DNA from: Symbiodinium natans
Lineage: Eukaryota > Sar > Dinophyceae > Suessiales > Symbiodiniaceae
Direction of reading: 5' to 3'
Length of the DNA: 64,000 nt
NCBI GenBank assembly: GCA_905221605.1
Contig: CAJNDS010002260.1
Coordinates: 357,001-421,000 of the forward strand
This document shows positions 1-12,277 of this stretch, piece by piece. Numbering within the stretch: the stretch's first letter is position 1; each line of letters begins with the position of its first letter. The translations under genes and the position numbers were made by a program. The notes under the pieces are model-generated. The model saw nothing but the letters and a program-made list of their open reading frames with translations. It searched no databases and was not told the DNA's origin.

Positions 1-14
1 ACCGACCTGCTGCC

Positions 15-2067
<2,053 letters not shown>

Positions 2068-2117
2068 CCAGAACCACCAGCTGGGCGATCTCTCCCCCGA
2101 GCAGAAGCAAAATTGTA

Positions 2118-3478
2118 GGGGGGTTTAGAGTTTAGGGTTTAGGGTTTAGGGTTTAGGGGGGGCTTCTCAGACTAGGACCCAGAGTGGGGCCCCTATTCCC
2201 TTGCTTAGGGTTGAGGTTCCCTCATAACCCCCTTTATACACCAAAAAGGGCACCCTTCTTATTCCCTAGGTTACTCCTTGGGGATCCTCAGAAGCTGTCG
2301 CATGTCCGAGGGATCGTGACAGATCTTTGATCTTTCGGGTTTCGGGTCGGGCTGTTTCGCGGGAAGCTTGAGGGTTTAGGGTTTAGGGTTTTAGGGTTTA
2401 CGGCTTAGGGTTTGTCCACTGCAAGCGACGAGAGACCCGAGAAGCATCCCGTGAGCCAAGATGGACGTGTAGTGCTTACAGTGGAACAGTTCGGGCTTCC
2501 AGCTGTGGTGGTTTAGGACCCCTAAACCCTAAACCCTAAAACCTAAACCCTAAAACCCCAAAGCCCTAAACCCTAAACCCTAAACCCGAAACCCCAAGCC
2601 CTAAACCCTCAACCCTCAAGCGCCCCAACAGGTTTCGGGTTTGGCGAAAGCATTCCAATGCCGAGGCTCCCTCGTGAGAATCCTGTGCGTGCTGCTGGCG
2701 ATCAGAGGTGGTTTCGGGGACAGGGGTTAGGTTAGGGTTTCGGGGTTTAGGGGGTTTAGGGGGTTTAGGGGGTTTAGGGGGTTTAGGGGGTTTAGGGGGT
2801 TTAGGGGGTTTAGGGGGTTTAGGGGGTTTAGGGGTTTAGCGATTTAAGGTTTAGGATTTTAGTGGTTTAGGGTTGATGGGGTTTGTCGGGTTTGTAGGGT
2901 TCGTAGTCTTTACTGGGTTTTCAGAATTGATAAGGATTCTCAGGCCTGATAGGTTTTAGGGCTTTAGGCCTCGGGGCTTTACAGGGTTTCTGGTGCTTTC
3001 AAGGGTTTATAGGGTTTGTAGGGTTTCAGGGTTTTAGGATTCGATGATTGATGGCTTACAGGGTTTTCAGGGTTCATAGGGCATTAGGGCTTTAGGGTTT
3101 TTGGGCTTGTAGGGTTTAGAGTGCTCGTAGGTTTATAGGGTTAGCAGGGCTTGAGGCCTTCAGGGTTTGAGGGTGTCGGGGTTGAGGATGTTGGGCTTTA
3201 AGGTGTTTAGGATGTTTAAGATTTAAGGCTTTCCGTTTTCGGGTAGTTCTCTAAATCGTGATCCCTTTGGGTACCCGATGATATGTAACTTAGGTCCTAA
3301 CCCCTTAACCCAAACTGAAGCCTAAACCCTAAACCCTAAACCCTAAACCCTACACCCTAAACCCTAAACCCTAAACCCTAAACCCTAAACCCTAAACCCT
3401 AAACCCTAAACCCTAAACCCTAAACCTTACACCCTAAACCCTAAACCCTAAACCCTAAACCCTAAACCCTAAACCCTA
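2118..3478. repeat. Cluster of interstitial TTTAGGG/CCCTAAA tracts
   Basis: Sense-orientation tracts lie at 2118-2160, 2360-2412 and 2720-2880, and reverse-orientation tracts at 2519-2625 and 3315-3478 (about 22 near-perfect CCCTAAA units). The stretch 2745-2840 is a 9-bp variant, TTTAGGGGG, repeated about ten times. From 2880 to 3240 the repeat decays into degenerate TTTAGGG-like text. No convincing gene is visible; islands at 2280-2350 and 2415-2515 could be exons but show no recognisable protein. Confidence 0.85.
2163..2283. mobile_element. Degenerate family A element
   Basis: It has the family A order of blocks: CTAGGACCCAG, a CCCTATTCCC stretch, GGTTCCCTC, AAAAAGGGCACCCTTCTTATTCC and CTAGGTTACT. 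The inverted-repeat ends are eroded and no target duplication is clear. Confidence 0.45.
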
Positions 3479-3479
3479 A

Positions 3480-4310
3480 GTCTATCAATTCTTGTGCCGC
3501 GGAAGGCATTGGCTTCACGTCATGGCCCACGCACCAACGGAGGACGGAGCGAACCACACAGATACGAGAGAGAGAGAGAGAGAGAGAGGGAGCTGCGCCC
3601 CAGGGTTTAGGGGTTTAGGGGTTTTAGGGTTTAGGGTTTAGGGTTTAGGGGTTTTAGGGTTTGGGGTTTAGGGGTTTTAGGGTTTAGGGTTGGTTTAGGG
3701 GTTTTAGGGTTTAGGGTTTAGGGTTTAGCCCGCGTGGGTTGCAGGAGTTCTGGATCGAAGCATGTTGTTCACCCTTGTTCGGGGCCCATGAACAACCCAA
3801 AGGCCCTACACCCGAAACCCAGGCACCCTCTTTATTTGGTTTGAGGTTTGGGGTTTGGGGTTAGGGTTCAGGGTTTAGGGTTTCGGGTAGCCTCGGAGCA
3901 GTTTGGGGTTACTCGGGACCAGTCAGAGCTGCGTGCGGCAGCACATAAAGCGCAACTCTTTCCTTTCGGCGCATTCTTAAACACTAAGCCGGAAGCCCGA
4001 CAAAACACACATACGATCTCAAATTTCAAGGGTAAACTGCCACCAGCACGGTTTTCAAACCCTTAGCCCTACAAGCTCGATAAGCCCTAGAAGCCCTACG
4101 AACTCCTACACGCCCCCCAAGCCCCTGAACCGCACCCCCCCAAAAAATGGGAAACATGATGAACGTCCTTCGATTCCTCGGTGTGCCGAAAGTCAGCCAC
4201 AGGAGGACCCTGACGCGAGCGCTCGCACTCCAGGAGTTCCGCCGGGGAGGTTTGTTTCGGTTTTAGGGTTTAGGGTTTGGGGTTTAGGGTTTAGGGTTTA
4301 GGGTTTAGGG
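3480..4310. repeat. TTTAGGG tracts with a GA microsatellite
   Basis: (GA)n lies at about 3567-3590. TTTAGGG-type tracts lie at 3600-3730 (with TTTAGGGG and TTTTAGGG variants) and 4262-4310. An 8-bp inverted repeat (GTTGTTCA/TGAACAAC) occurs at about 3762-3796. Apart from the exon candidate at 4147-4249, no gene could be supported. Confidence 0.6.
4147..4249 (+). CDS. Candidate first exon, unknown protein
   Basis: ATG-initiated open stretch reading MGNMMNVLRFLGVPKV and continuing basic (SHRRTLTRALALQEFRR) for about 34 residues, ending GGGGAG|GTTTGT, a plausible donor. A possible amphipathic or targeting segment is visible. No family is recognised and no partner exon can be joined with confidence. 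Confidence 0.35.
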
Positions 4311-4569
4311 TCAAGTAGCTTTCGTTTTTGTTGTTCTTGTTTGGCAGGCGGGTTGAGGGCTTGGGGGTTTTAAGTTTTGTTTTATTTGGGGAGGGCGGGT
4401 GGGGGGGCGGGTGATCAGGAGCTTTGATTAAGTGGTTTGTTTTCGGTCTTGCGGGGTTTAGAGTACAGGGATTTGGGGTTCCGTCAGGCAGGCTAGCAGG
4501 GGATCCCGTGACCATGTTGCTTTGCAAGCTCGTTGGCTTCGACGTCAAATCGCACAATGCTGCTGAGCA

Positions 4570-4585
4570 GTGTACGTTTGTGTGC

Positions 4586-4646
<61 letters not shown>

Positions 4647-4665
4647 CGTCTGTCTGTCTGTCTGT

Positions 4666-4724
<59 letters not shown>

Positions 4725-4734
4725 GGTGGGTGGG

Positions 4735-4766
<32 letters not shown>

Positions 4767-4767
4767 T

Positions 4768-4811
<44 letters not shown>

Positions 4812-4846
4812 TTGTGTGTCTCTGTGTGATTCTGTGTGTGTCTGAA
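4570..4846. repeat. Compound TG / CTGT / GTGC microsatellite
   Basis: Blocks in order: (TG)n, (TCTG)n with TCCG interruptions, (TG)n, (TGGG)n, (TGCG)n, (TG)n. All six frames are open through it, so the long Cys-Val and Thr-His readings here are artefacts. The island just before it (about 4507-4570) could be exon sequence ([17 protein letters not shown]). Confidence 0.95.
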
Positions 4847-4849
4847 TAA

Positions 4850-5524
4850 CATTGTGTTTACACAATGCGAGGCAGGAGGTCCAACACAGGGAATAGCTCC
4901 TGCAACCCTGCAGCCTCCTACAGCCTTTAGACCCTTAAACCCCTGAACCCCTAAACCCCGAATTAAGCCCTTAAACCCTTAAGGATGAAACTAAACCCCT
5001 AAACCCTTAAACCCCAATTTGAGCCCTCAAACCCTTAAGTCCTTAATCCCCGAAACCCTTAAAAAATCTAAGCCCATAAAACCCTAGACCCGAAGTTCCT
5101 CGTGCAGGACCTCACCGTAGACTCAGTCCGTGGGTTGCAGGCGAAGCCCGAGCCCTTTTTGTTAGGGGGGGTTGAGTAGGGCCGAGGGACTTGGGAGTTA
5201 GGGCTCGTGGTGTAGGGTGTCAGGGTTTAGCTTTAAGAGTTGAGGGTTTTAGGGCTTTGTTTTGTTTTCCCTCTCGCGGGTGTATGGAGGCCTGAGGTTT
5301 TTTCATGGCTGCGTCCGCGCACAAAGGACCCCAACCCTAGGCCGGCAAAAGCTCCAGCCTGAACCCCCTCGGCCAGAAACCCTGATCTCAGGTAGCCTGA
5401 GCCTCAGATGCAAGGTACTAAAGGAGGGACCCTAACAAGGGACCTTAGGGGTAATGCAGGGGCTAATTACTTAGGTATACAGGGACTATATACAGGGATA
5501 TAGCAGGCCCTTGCTTCATCCTAA
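4850..5524. other. Degenerate CCCTAAA text and a family E-type element, no clear gene
   Basis: 4920-5100 is decayed CCCTTAAA-like repeat. An exon-like island at about 5103-5160 reads VQDLTVDSVRGLQAKPEP after a CAG. 5405-5515 carries GGGACCCTAACAAGGGACC, TACTTAGGTATACAGGGAC and related palindromic text shared with 49,485-49,685 and 50,520-50,695. Confidence 0.4.
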
Positions 5525-5660
5525 ACCCCTACAAACCCTAAACCCCAAACCCCAAACCCTAAACCCTAAACCCTAAACCCTAAACCCTAAACCCTAAACC
5601 CTAAACCCTAAACCCTAAACCCTAAACCCTAAACCCTAAACCCTAAACCCTAAACCCTAA
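5525..5660 (-). repeat. CCCTAAA array, about 19 units
   Basis: Near-perfect heptamers; the first two or three units are CCCCAAA variants. It ends at an island reading PPGIIKTTECFLNLARA before the BTB gene. Confidence 0.95.
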
Positions 5661-6088
5661 GCAGCGCCCATCCGTGCCACCTCCTGGCATCATCAAGACG
5701 ACGGAATGTTTCTTAAACCTGGCTAGAGCATGACACCCTGCGTTCGTCAGGTTTAGGGTTTTGGGTTGGGGTTTCAGATAGGGTTCAGGGTTTCGGGTTG
5801 GGCAAGAGTTGCAACAATAGCAACAACAACCACAGCAGTAGCAGCCTTCTGCGCAGGTGTCCGGTAGCATTCCACGGCTTTGTGGGCACTTTCGTGCTTG
5901 TGCTGGCCATGGCTGACCATCCCCCGACAGTTGCCCAAAAACTTGAGGACATGGGCGGCGTCGAGGGTATGATCAAAGTGAAGGCCGCTTGGTGCTCTCG
6001 GTGTAGTAGTTTCGCACATGTTCAGACGGGTATGTACATGCAGAGATAGCCAGAAAGTCGGGACAATGGTGCTGCATGATGTTTTGCA

Positions 6089-6712
6089 ATGCACCAGAAA
6101 TGCAGCAAGGTCAAGGATAGGGATGAGCCGTATCTCGTCCCAGCCATGGTGCTTGCATTGAGTTCAGAGGTGTGGAGGGGCTGCTTGGCCGGCTCATTCA
6201 AAGAAGGCCTCGCAAAGGAGCTTCAACTTACTGACGTGGCTGACGCGACTTTCCGTATTCTGCTTGACTTTCTCCTGCCGGCAGCCGCTTCGAGCGGAAT
6301 CGTTACGGACTCGAACGTGTACCAGCTGACGGAGATTTCATTGAAGTACGAGATGCCGGGCTTAAAGTCCAAATGCACCTTGCACTTGTCATCGAGGGAC
6401 ATTTCGGCAGACAACGTTGAGCAACGGCTGTACTTGGCCATCAAGTTCCAAGATCATGCGGACAGTGGCTTCTTCCGCGAGGACCTGCAACGCTGCAGCT
6501 CGGCTTGCGTTCCACTCAGTTTCTTCTAGTTTGGTTTTGCTGGAGTAGCTGTAGTGCAGCATGAAGATGCCCATTGTGCCTTGTTGGAAGGCAAGAGTTT
6601 CTTGATCGAGAAGTTCATGCACATGGACACGTGCAAGATTCTGCGCGCGGTCCAGACTCGTGTTAAGGACATGGGGGTTCCACATCCACTCGTCCGAAAA
6701 TGTTTGAAATGA
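6089..6712 (+). CDS. BTB/POZ-domain protein
   Basis: Residues about 18-115 match a BTB/POZ fold: VPAMVLALSSEVWRGCLAGS (helix A2/A3), ELQLTDVADATFRILLDFLL, then YQLTEISLKYEMPGLKSKC and DISADNVEQRLYLAIKFQ as the start of a BACK-like helix. The frame meets TAG at 6527-6529 but continues in the same frame to TGA 6710-6712 (CALLEGKSFLIEKFMHMD and beyond). A 51-nt GT-AG intron at 6509-6559, in phase 0, would remove the TAG, so I join 6089-6508 to 6560-6712. The true N-terminus is uncertain: an upstream exon at 5909-6031 (MADHPPTVAQKLEDMGGV) with donor GTATGT is possible. BTB proteins commonly act as cullin-3 adaptors or scaffolds; no second domain is visible to choose a role. Confidence 0.7.
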
Positions 6713-6832
6713 GGGTGGGTACTACTCTGGCATAAAGTTTGTTGGCCCTAAACCCTGGACCCCGAGAGGTAGCTTCAGACTTATATCATCTACCTCGACT
6801 TCAGTCATCCTTTCCCTTGCAGTTGGCGCTTC

Positions 6833-7211
6833 AAGTTTGTACTGTGCTGTAAGGTACTTCACGCGACTGCAGGAAGTTGTGAATAGCCGCCCTGCTCTTT
6901 TTGCCGGTGCTTGCCTGCTCCTGCTGAAGAAACAAACTTACATGCCAACATAGCAAACCATGTTCCTGTATGCCGCGTGGCGGGTGCGCGTTCACCGGAA
7001 CAGCCCCTGGTTCCAGGAGGATGCAGCACACGCGTCTTTGAGCCCCGCTGCTTTGACTGACCTGTGCATCAACCTGACCTGGGAAGTTATGGACGGGATC
7101 ACTTGCCGGGCCAAGAAAGCCAGAACGGCGTATCGAAACGCAACACCTGTGGGGGTCCAACTTAACAACATCCAACATTGGGCCCCTGATCTGTACAGAT
7201 TCCTGCAGTGA
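6833..7211 (+). CDS. Possible exons of an unknown protein
   Basis: After a pyrimidine-rich acceptor (CCTTTCCCTTGCAG, ending 6832) the sequence is open through SSLYCAVRYF, RLQEVVNSRP and LFAGACLLLL to a stop at about 6950. A second open stretch starts at 6961 (MFLYAAWRVRVHRNSPWFQ) and ends TGA 7209-7211. The two could be joined by a short intron or belong to different genes. No family recognised. Confidence 0.35.
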
Positions 7212-7320
7212 AGCGGATGATTCTGGCCAGTCTGCGGACCGGCCTGCCAGTAGAGCGGGGTAAAGGCGCTTGCATCCCTGTTACTTGTCTGCTGGTGCTC
7301 ATAGTGGTAGTTGTGATCGC

Positions 7321-7590
<270 letters not shown>

Positions 7591-8470
7591 AGCAGCATCA
7601 GCATCATTGCTTATATTATCATTACGTTACAAACTGAATTTAGTTGCAGCACTATTTTAGCATTCAGGGTGTCATAAGAAATGAATACAGCACTTCGCAG
7701 ACCGGGGCTTAGGGTCGGCGGATGAGCAGGTGCCCCAGCTTCGAGAGGAGTTGCGTGTTGCGGGCCAGAGGCCAAGACGGGGTGCTTGAAACTCATCTGT
7801 CGGGCAGCCAAGAATTGATGTTGTAGAGATGCCCAGAGGAATACAGTCTTGCATGCTCTGCGGCCCCCATTCGGTTGAGAGTTGAGCGTTAGGGTGTTTA
7901 GGGCTTAGGTTTAGATTCGTTGTTCGTATGGCGCACGTTTTCCTACACCCTCAGCATGAAAGAGAGGCAACGTTACCTCAAGATTGTCAGAATCGGTGTC
8001 AATGCTTCTCATTACTCTCTAGCCTGTGGCCAATCACACATCTACCCTAGACAGTCAGACAGATGTCCTTGCTCATATCCGAACAAAGAATGATTGGCAC
8101 TGCATCTGCTGCTGAACCAAGCTCCACTTTGCTACAATGCGTACTCCCCTCGAATATGGACCGATCGAGCTTAGGGTTCAGGGTGGTTACCAAAACGGGG
8201 CAGGGGGGTTCTCATAATCAGGAATATTGCGTGGGGTACAAGCAACTCAACCTCCAAACCCAAAACCTATTTTAAACCTTGTAGTCCCCTAAAAACCGTA
8301 AAACCCCTAGCCCATGAACTCCTCAGCCCCTCAACCGCTGTTCCCTAAGCCCCCCGAAACCCACAAGCTCCTAGGCGCCCGAACCCTTAACCCTAGCTCC
8401 TCAGCTCCTAAACTTTCAGCCCCAAAACCCCCCCTGAACCCTCTTTTTTAGTCTGGGAAGTGAACCCCTA
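7591..8470. other. Stretch without a supportable gene
   Basis: Mixed-composition sequence with few telomere-type repeats until 8280. Open stretches on both strands (reverse 7672-7854, forward 8063-8275) are short and unrecognisable. 8276-8450 is degenerate CCCTAAA-like text. Confidence 0.4.
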
Positions 8471-8602
8471 CTGGGAGGTTCATGGTACTTAATCACCAAT
8501 TATAACTCAACCCACTTATAAGCCCTTAAGTGCCCTACTATGGTTATAAGTACAGTTATAAGCACAGTCATAATGGGTTAATAAGTACCATGAACCTCCA
8601 AG
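8471..8602. mobile_element. Family C inverted-repeat element
   Basis: Begins CTGGGAGGTTCATGGTACTT and ends with its near complement, AAGTACCATGAACCTCCAAG, about 20 bp each. The interior is rich in TTATAA/GGTTATAAGT motifs. TA flanks both sides, compatible with a TA target duplication. Relatives: 15,400-15,567, 17,961-18,100 and 45,070-45,209. Confidence 0.85.
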
Positions 8603-8616
8603 TAAGTCCCTAAGTC

Positions 8617-8692
8617 CGAGGCTTGGACGACTCCGGCGTGCGCTCGGTGCTGGTGGAGCGCCGCGGGCCCCAACGTTGGGAGTGGGCTCAGG
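8617..8692 (+). CDS. Candidate internal exon, unknown protein
   Basis: Open as RGLDDSGVRSVLVERRGP followed by QRWEWAQ, ending CAGG|GTGTAAGG. It directly follows a family C element and precedes TTTAGGG-like text. Composition is protein-like; no family assigned. Confidence 0.35.
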
Positions 8693-9201
8693 GTGTAAGG
8701 GGTTTAGGGTTGAAGGTATAGGGTTTATGGCAAAGTTTATGGTTCACGGTTCAAAGTTTACGGTTTAGGGTTTAGGAGTCAGGCGTCAGGGTTTAGGGTT
8801 CGGGGTTTATGTGCTGCAGCAAGCCGGATTACAAAAGGTTTGAGGCTTGAGGCTGCTTAAGGCCTCCCGCTTCAGGGTCTAGGGTTAAGGGTTGAGGGGT
8901 TCGCGTTTGAGGGAGTGGGGTCTCAGGGAAGTGGCGCGTCAATAGGTCCCTAAGCACGGATGGCTTTCGGTCGCTTCCTTCATTTTGGGGAGTCGGAGGA
9001 GGATTTCGCCGACAAGTAGAATGAGTCACCCGCCTGGCCAAGAAGCCCGAATCCCAGTCCTTGACACAGAAGGACGATGGTATTTTGCGTTGGAAAAAGA
9101 ATCCATAGAGGTCGTTCTGCCCAGTCCGTTGTCTGGCGGGACGTTTCATCAAGAAGCGCCTTGCTGCAAGCCTCAAGCCCAAATACCAAGACACCAAAAA
9201 C
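8693..9201 (+). other. Degenerate TTTAGGG text and one possible exon
   Basis: 8695-8900 is decayed repeat. 9021-9195 is open from an ATG (MSHPPGQEARIPVLDTEGRW and beyond). The reverse strand is also open here, so the coding strand is undecided. Confidence 0.25.
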
Positions 9202-9339
9202 TTGGGATGTTCCCCCTTAGACTAGCAGTCCTTAATAGGGATCACAATGTTCCCCCTTATGCTAGCAGTCCTTACTAGGGATGATAATGGGGAGTACTAG
9301 AATCCCAATTAAGGACCATTAGTAGGTGGAACATCCCAA
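9202..9339. mobile_element. Family D inverted-repeat element
   Basis: Begins TTGGGATGTTCCCCCTTA and ends GGAACATCCCAA. The left half is partly repeated (GTTCCCCCTTA..CTAGCAGTCCTTA twice). Relatives at 15,628, 21,665, 23,908, 54,638 and 54,826 share the termini and the AGTCCTTA..TAGGGA..TCCCTA..TAAGGAC core. Confidence 0.85.
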
Positions 9340-9344
9340 CCCTA

Positions 9345-9465
9345 AACCCTAAGGCCTGAAGCCTAAACCCTAAACCCTAAACCCTACACCCGAAACCCCA
9401 AACCCCAAACCCTAAACCCTAAACCCTAAACCCTAAACCCTAAACCCTAAACCACAAACCCTAAC
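9345..9465 (-). repeat. CCCTAAA array
   Basis: About 15 heptamers with CCCGAAA, CCCCAAA and CCTACAC variants at the left, directly after the family D element. Confidence 0.9.
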
Positions 9466-9776
9466 TCACGCAGCCGAAGGCCTGACTGCCGCCGTGAAGG
9501 ATGCAGCCACGACTTCGGAGGAAGTCCCGGAAGTCGAGGATCGCCTGACTCTTGACCCCCCCCCCCCGTTCCCGGAACATCAAGGTTTAGGGTTTAGGGT
9601 TTAGGGTTTAGGGTTTAGGGTTTAGGGTTTAGGGTTTAGGGTTTAGGGTTTAGGGCTTCCACTATAGAGCCTCTATCGTATCTGAGACCTCTGCATCAGG
9701 AGGGCCCCGGGCCCAGCCATGCGGCCCCTGTGGAGGCCTCGCAGCCGTGTATGGGTGGAGATTTGGTTCACAGTAT
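9466..9776 (+). CDS. Two candidate exons flanking a pure TTTAGGG array
   Basis: The first island (9466-9584) is open as HAAEGLTAAVKDAATTSEEV and on to a C12 run, ending CAAG. The second (9654-9776) is open in two frames, for example GFHYRASIVSETSASGG. They are separated by 69 nt of pure GTTTAGG repeat. The frame across the join depends on the C-run length, so the pair is tentative. No family recognised. Confidence 0.3.
9585..9653 (+). repeat. Pure telomere-type array with intron-like ends
   Basis: Exactly nine GTTTAGG units plus GTTTAG (69 nt). It starts GT after CAAG and ends AG before GGC. The array alone therefore meets the GT-AG rule. Confidence 0.7.
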
Positions 9777-9777
9777 A

Positions 9778-10050
9778 GGGTTTAGGGTTTAGGGTTTAGG
9801 GTTTAGGGTTTAGGGTTTAGGGTTTAGGGTTTAGGGTTTAGGGTTTAGGGTTTAGGGTTTAGGGTTTAGGGTTTAGGGTTTAGGGTTTAGGGTTTAGGGT
9901 TTAGGGGGGGTTAGGGTTTAGGGTTTAGGGTTTAGGGTTTAGGGTTTAGGGTTTAGGGTTTAGGGTTTAGGGTTTAGGGTTTAGGGTTTAGGGTTTAGGG
10001 TTTAGGGTTTAGGGTTTAGGGTTTAGGGTTTAGGGTTTAGGGTTTAGGGG
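9778..10050 (+). repeat. Longest TTTAGGG array in the window
   Basis: About 38 near-perfect units with a single G-rich interruption near 9904-9912. Confidence 0.98.
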
Positions 10051-10054
10051 GTTG

Positions 10055-10140
10055 TACGAACATAGGGGACCCCCAATATAGTCCCCCAAATAGGAGGATT
10101 CCCGTATAATAAGGACCCCGTAAGGTACCCCGCATGCTGT
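10055..10140. mobile_element. Family B element (partial)
   Basis: Shares GTACGAACATAGGGGACCCC, CAAATAGGAGGATTCCC, TATAATAAGGACCCC and AAGGTACCCCG with the copies at 37,157, 49,315 and 51,595. Confidence 0.7.
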
Positions 10141-11309
10141 TGTGCAATGAATGTGGTGGTGTTGGCTTGGCTTCGTTGAGGTGACCATGTAAGATGGACT
10201 CAATGTTGCACACGCAGTCTCACCAAGTTTCATTGTTACATCCATCACCATTGACAGCAGTTCTGGTCTGATTTGTTGCCATTTGCCTGCTATATAGTTC
10301 TTCCTTTTTTGTTATATCCAGCCCCAAGCCCTAAACGCCAAAACAACCTAGTTCCCTAAATTCAACAGCACGGTGCAAAAACCCGTATACTCCAAACCCG
10401 CAAGAAAACAACAAATGTAGGTAATTGGGGACTTGGGTAGGGTGTTTAGCACCGCCGGCCTCCAATGCCCCAGTAACCCACTCCCAGAACACAAGGAAGG
10501 GGGTTTAGGGGTTTGAGGGGCTTAGGGGGTTGAAGAGGGTTATCGATGCCTCATGGATCTTCTGCCGGTTCTGAGCTCGGGGCTCTTACTGTTGCAACGC
10601 CCGGACTCAACCCGCTCAGAGCCCTCAAGTTCTGAATCCCTAAACCTGCGGTTTGAGGTTTAGGGTTTTGGGGTTCGACGCCTCCTTGAGGGGCCTTCGA
10701 TACTATATCTGGTCAATGCCAGCGTCGGCCACATGGTGCCTCAGCTGAGTGTTTCAGGCAGAACAGGCGGAGGTTCATTCTTCCCATTCGGAGCCCAAGT
10801 CCCGAAGCCCCAAACCCTACCTCTTACGCTCTTTTGGCGTCGCAAGTTTTGATCAAGATCTTCCGTAAGTATTGGGATCCCCCAGCCCGGGGGTATGATT
10901 GATCGCAACCCCATGTGGTCGAGGTTTAGAGTGGGTTGAGGGTTTAAGGTTTTAGGGTTTAGGGGTTATAGGTGTTTAGGAATGTAAGGTTTGGGGATTT
11001 TGTGTCTTGGGGTGTTAGGGTAGTAGGGGCTTTAACTGGTTGTGCGGGACCCTTGAGTGCACAAGGTGCTTGCAAGGCTTTTGCAGAGTGTGCTTGTACG
11101 AGTTCATGGGCAATGATACAACTGCCCATGAACATTCAAGTAGGGTTTCATGCTGCAGCTGTGCTGCGGTCTGGTTCGGGCGTGACCCCCCTTAAGCCCT
11201 CATTCCCTAAACCTTAAACCCTAAACCCTAAACCCTAAATTCTACATCCTAAACCCTAAACCCTAAACCCCTCAAAAGCCTATATAGACCCCAGGCATTA
11301 AACGCATCC
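10141..11309 (+). other. Array-poor stretch with several exon-like islands
   Basis: 10,548-10,635 opens MDLLPVLSSGLLLLQRP, signal-peptide-like. 10,688-10,800 is open as EGPSILYLVNASVGHMVPQL and on to SFFPFGAQ. 10,841-10,900 reads QVLIKIFRKYWDPP around a GTAAGT. 11,102-11,133 is an 11-bp perfect hairpin. None can be assembled with certainty. Confidence 0.3.
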
Positions 11310-11393
11310 GAAATCCCTCGTGAGCCCAAGGCGCGCGTGGTGAGTGCGGACTCGGACTTCGTCCTCGTGGTGGGCGACTTTACAGGCGTTGAA
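11310..11393 (+). CDS. Candidate exon, possible beta-propeller strand
   Basis: Open as EIPREPKARVVSADSDFVLV then VGDFTGVE. The alternating hydrophobic DFVLVVGDF pattern suggests a beta strand pair. It lies upstream of the PQQ-like exon at 11,957; belonging to the same gene is inference. Confidence 0.3.
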
Positions 11394-11599
11394 CTCCTTT
11401 AGCCATCATCGACCTGTAGCCGAAAGCTCCTGAGACAACCTCTAAGACCGCCCCTAAACCCTAAACCTCAAACCCCAAAAAGCAACGACAACAGCAAGCT
11501 CGCAGAAAAGCACGCGGACCCTGCAGCAACCCCTTAAAGCCCTAAGCCCCGAAACCCGGAAGCCCTCAAGCCCCGAAACCCCTAAACCCTTAAGCCCCG

Positions 11600-11955
11600 A
11601 AACCCCTAAACCCTAAACCCTAAACCCTAAACCCTAAACCCTAAACCCTAAACCCTAAACCCTAAACCCTAAACCCTAAACCCTAAACCCTAAACCCTAA
11701 ACCCTAATTCCAGAGCCTCCACAGATGCTCCGAGCCAGTTTTGTTGCAGGCAGAGTGGCCGGGCCGGGTTCCAAAACCTTCATGGGCTGCTTTGTTGTTC
11801 AGTTTGCGTCGCTTGCTTGTTGGGCTGTTTGCAAACCCTAAGCCCTAAACCCCAAACCCTAAACCCCAAACCCCAAACCCTAAACCCTAAACCCAAAACC
11901 CTAAACCCGAAACCCGAAACGCTTAACCCTAAACCCCAATCCCCAAACCCCACAC
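11600..11955 (-). repeat. CCCTAAA arrays around a small island
   Basis: 11,600-11,708 holds about 15 CCCTAAA units. 11,830-11,955 mixes CCCTAAA, CCCCAAA and CCCGAAA. The island 11,708-11,830 is open in more than one frame. Confidence 0.85.
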
Positions 11956-11956
11956 A

Positions 11957-12038
11957 CTGAGGCTTGACAAGCGGAGCGGCGAAGTGCTTTGGACGGCCAC
12001 GGCTGGCCTGGACGGTGTGGGGACGCCTCAAGCCTCGA
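11957..12038 (+). CDS. Micro-exon resembling a PQQ-type beta-propeller blade
   Basis: Reads LRLDKRSGEVLWTATAGLDG, which fits the PQQ-repeat pattern (hydrophobic-x-L-D-x-x-[ST]-G-x-x-x-W). The exon end is CGAG followed at once by GTTTAGGG, so the telomere-type array begins at the donor. Similar blades: 20,767, 26,832, 29,939 and 32,265. Confidence 0.5.
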
Positions 12039-12277
12039 GGTTTAGGGTTTAGGGTTTAGGGTTTAGGGTTTGGGGTTTAGGGTTTGGGGTTTAGGGTTTA
12101 GGGTTCAGGGTTCCGTTTAGGGTTCCGTTTAGGGTTAAAGGGTTAAGGGTTTAGAGTTTAGGATACGGGGTTCTGGGTATGGGGTTTTCGAAAGTAGACA
12201 GTTGACGCCTAGACTGTGGTACGCGAGCTTTCGGGCTTAGTGTCGCGCGTTTGGTGCCTGACCCTTCTTGACTTCAG

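Noticed and set aside
4424-4865. Cys-Val and Thr-His rich frames
   Set aside because: Translation of a TG/CTGT/TGCG microsatellite, open in all frames.
5774-6094. Reverse-strand frame containing the string AHKAV, reminiscent of a BTB motif
   Set aside because: The remaining BTB pattern is absent on that strand, whereas the forward strand at 6,089-6,508 carries a full BTB pattern.
9778-10050. A true chromosome end
   Set aside because: Arrays occur internally, in both orientations and with unique sequence on both sides, so they are interstitial.
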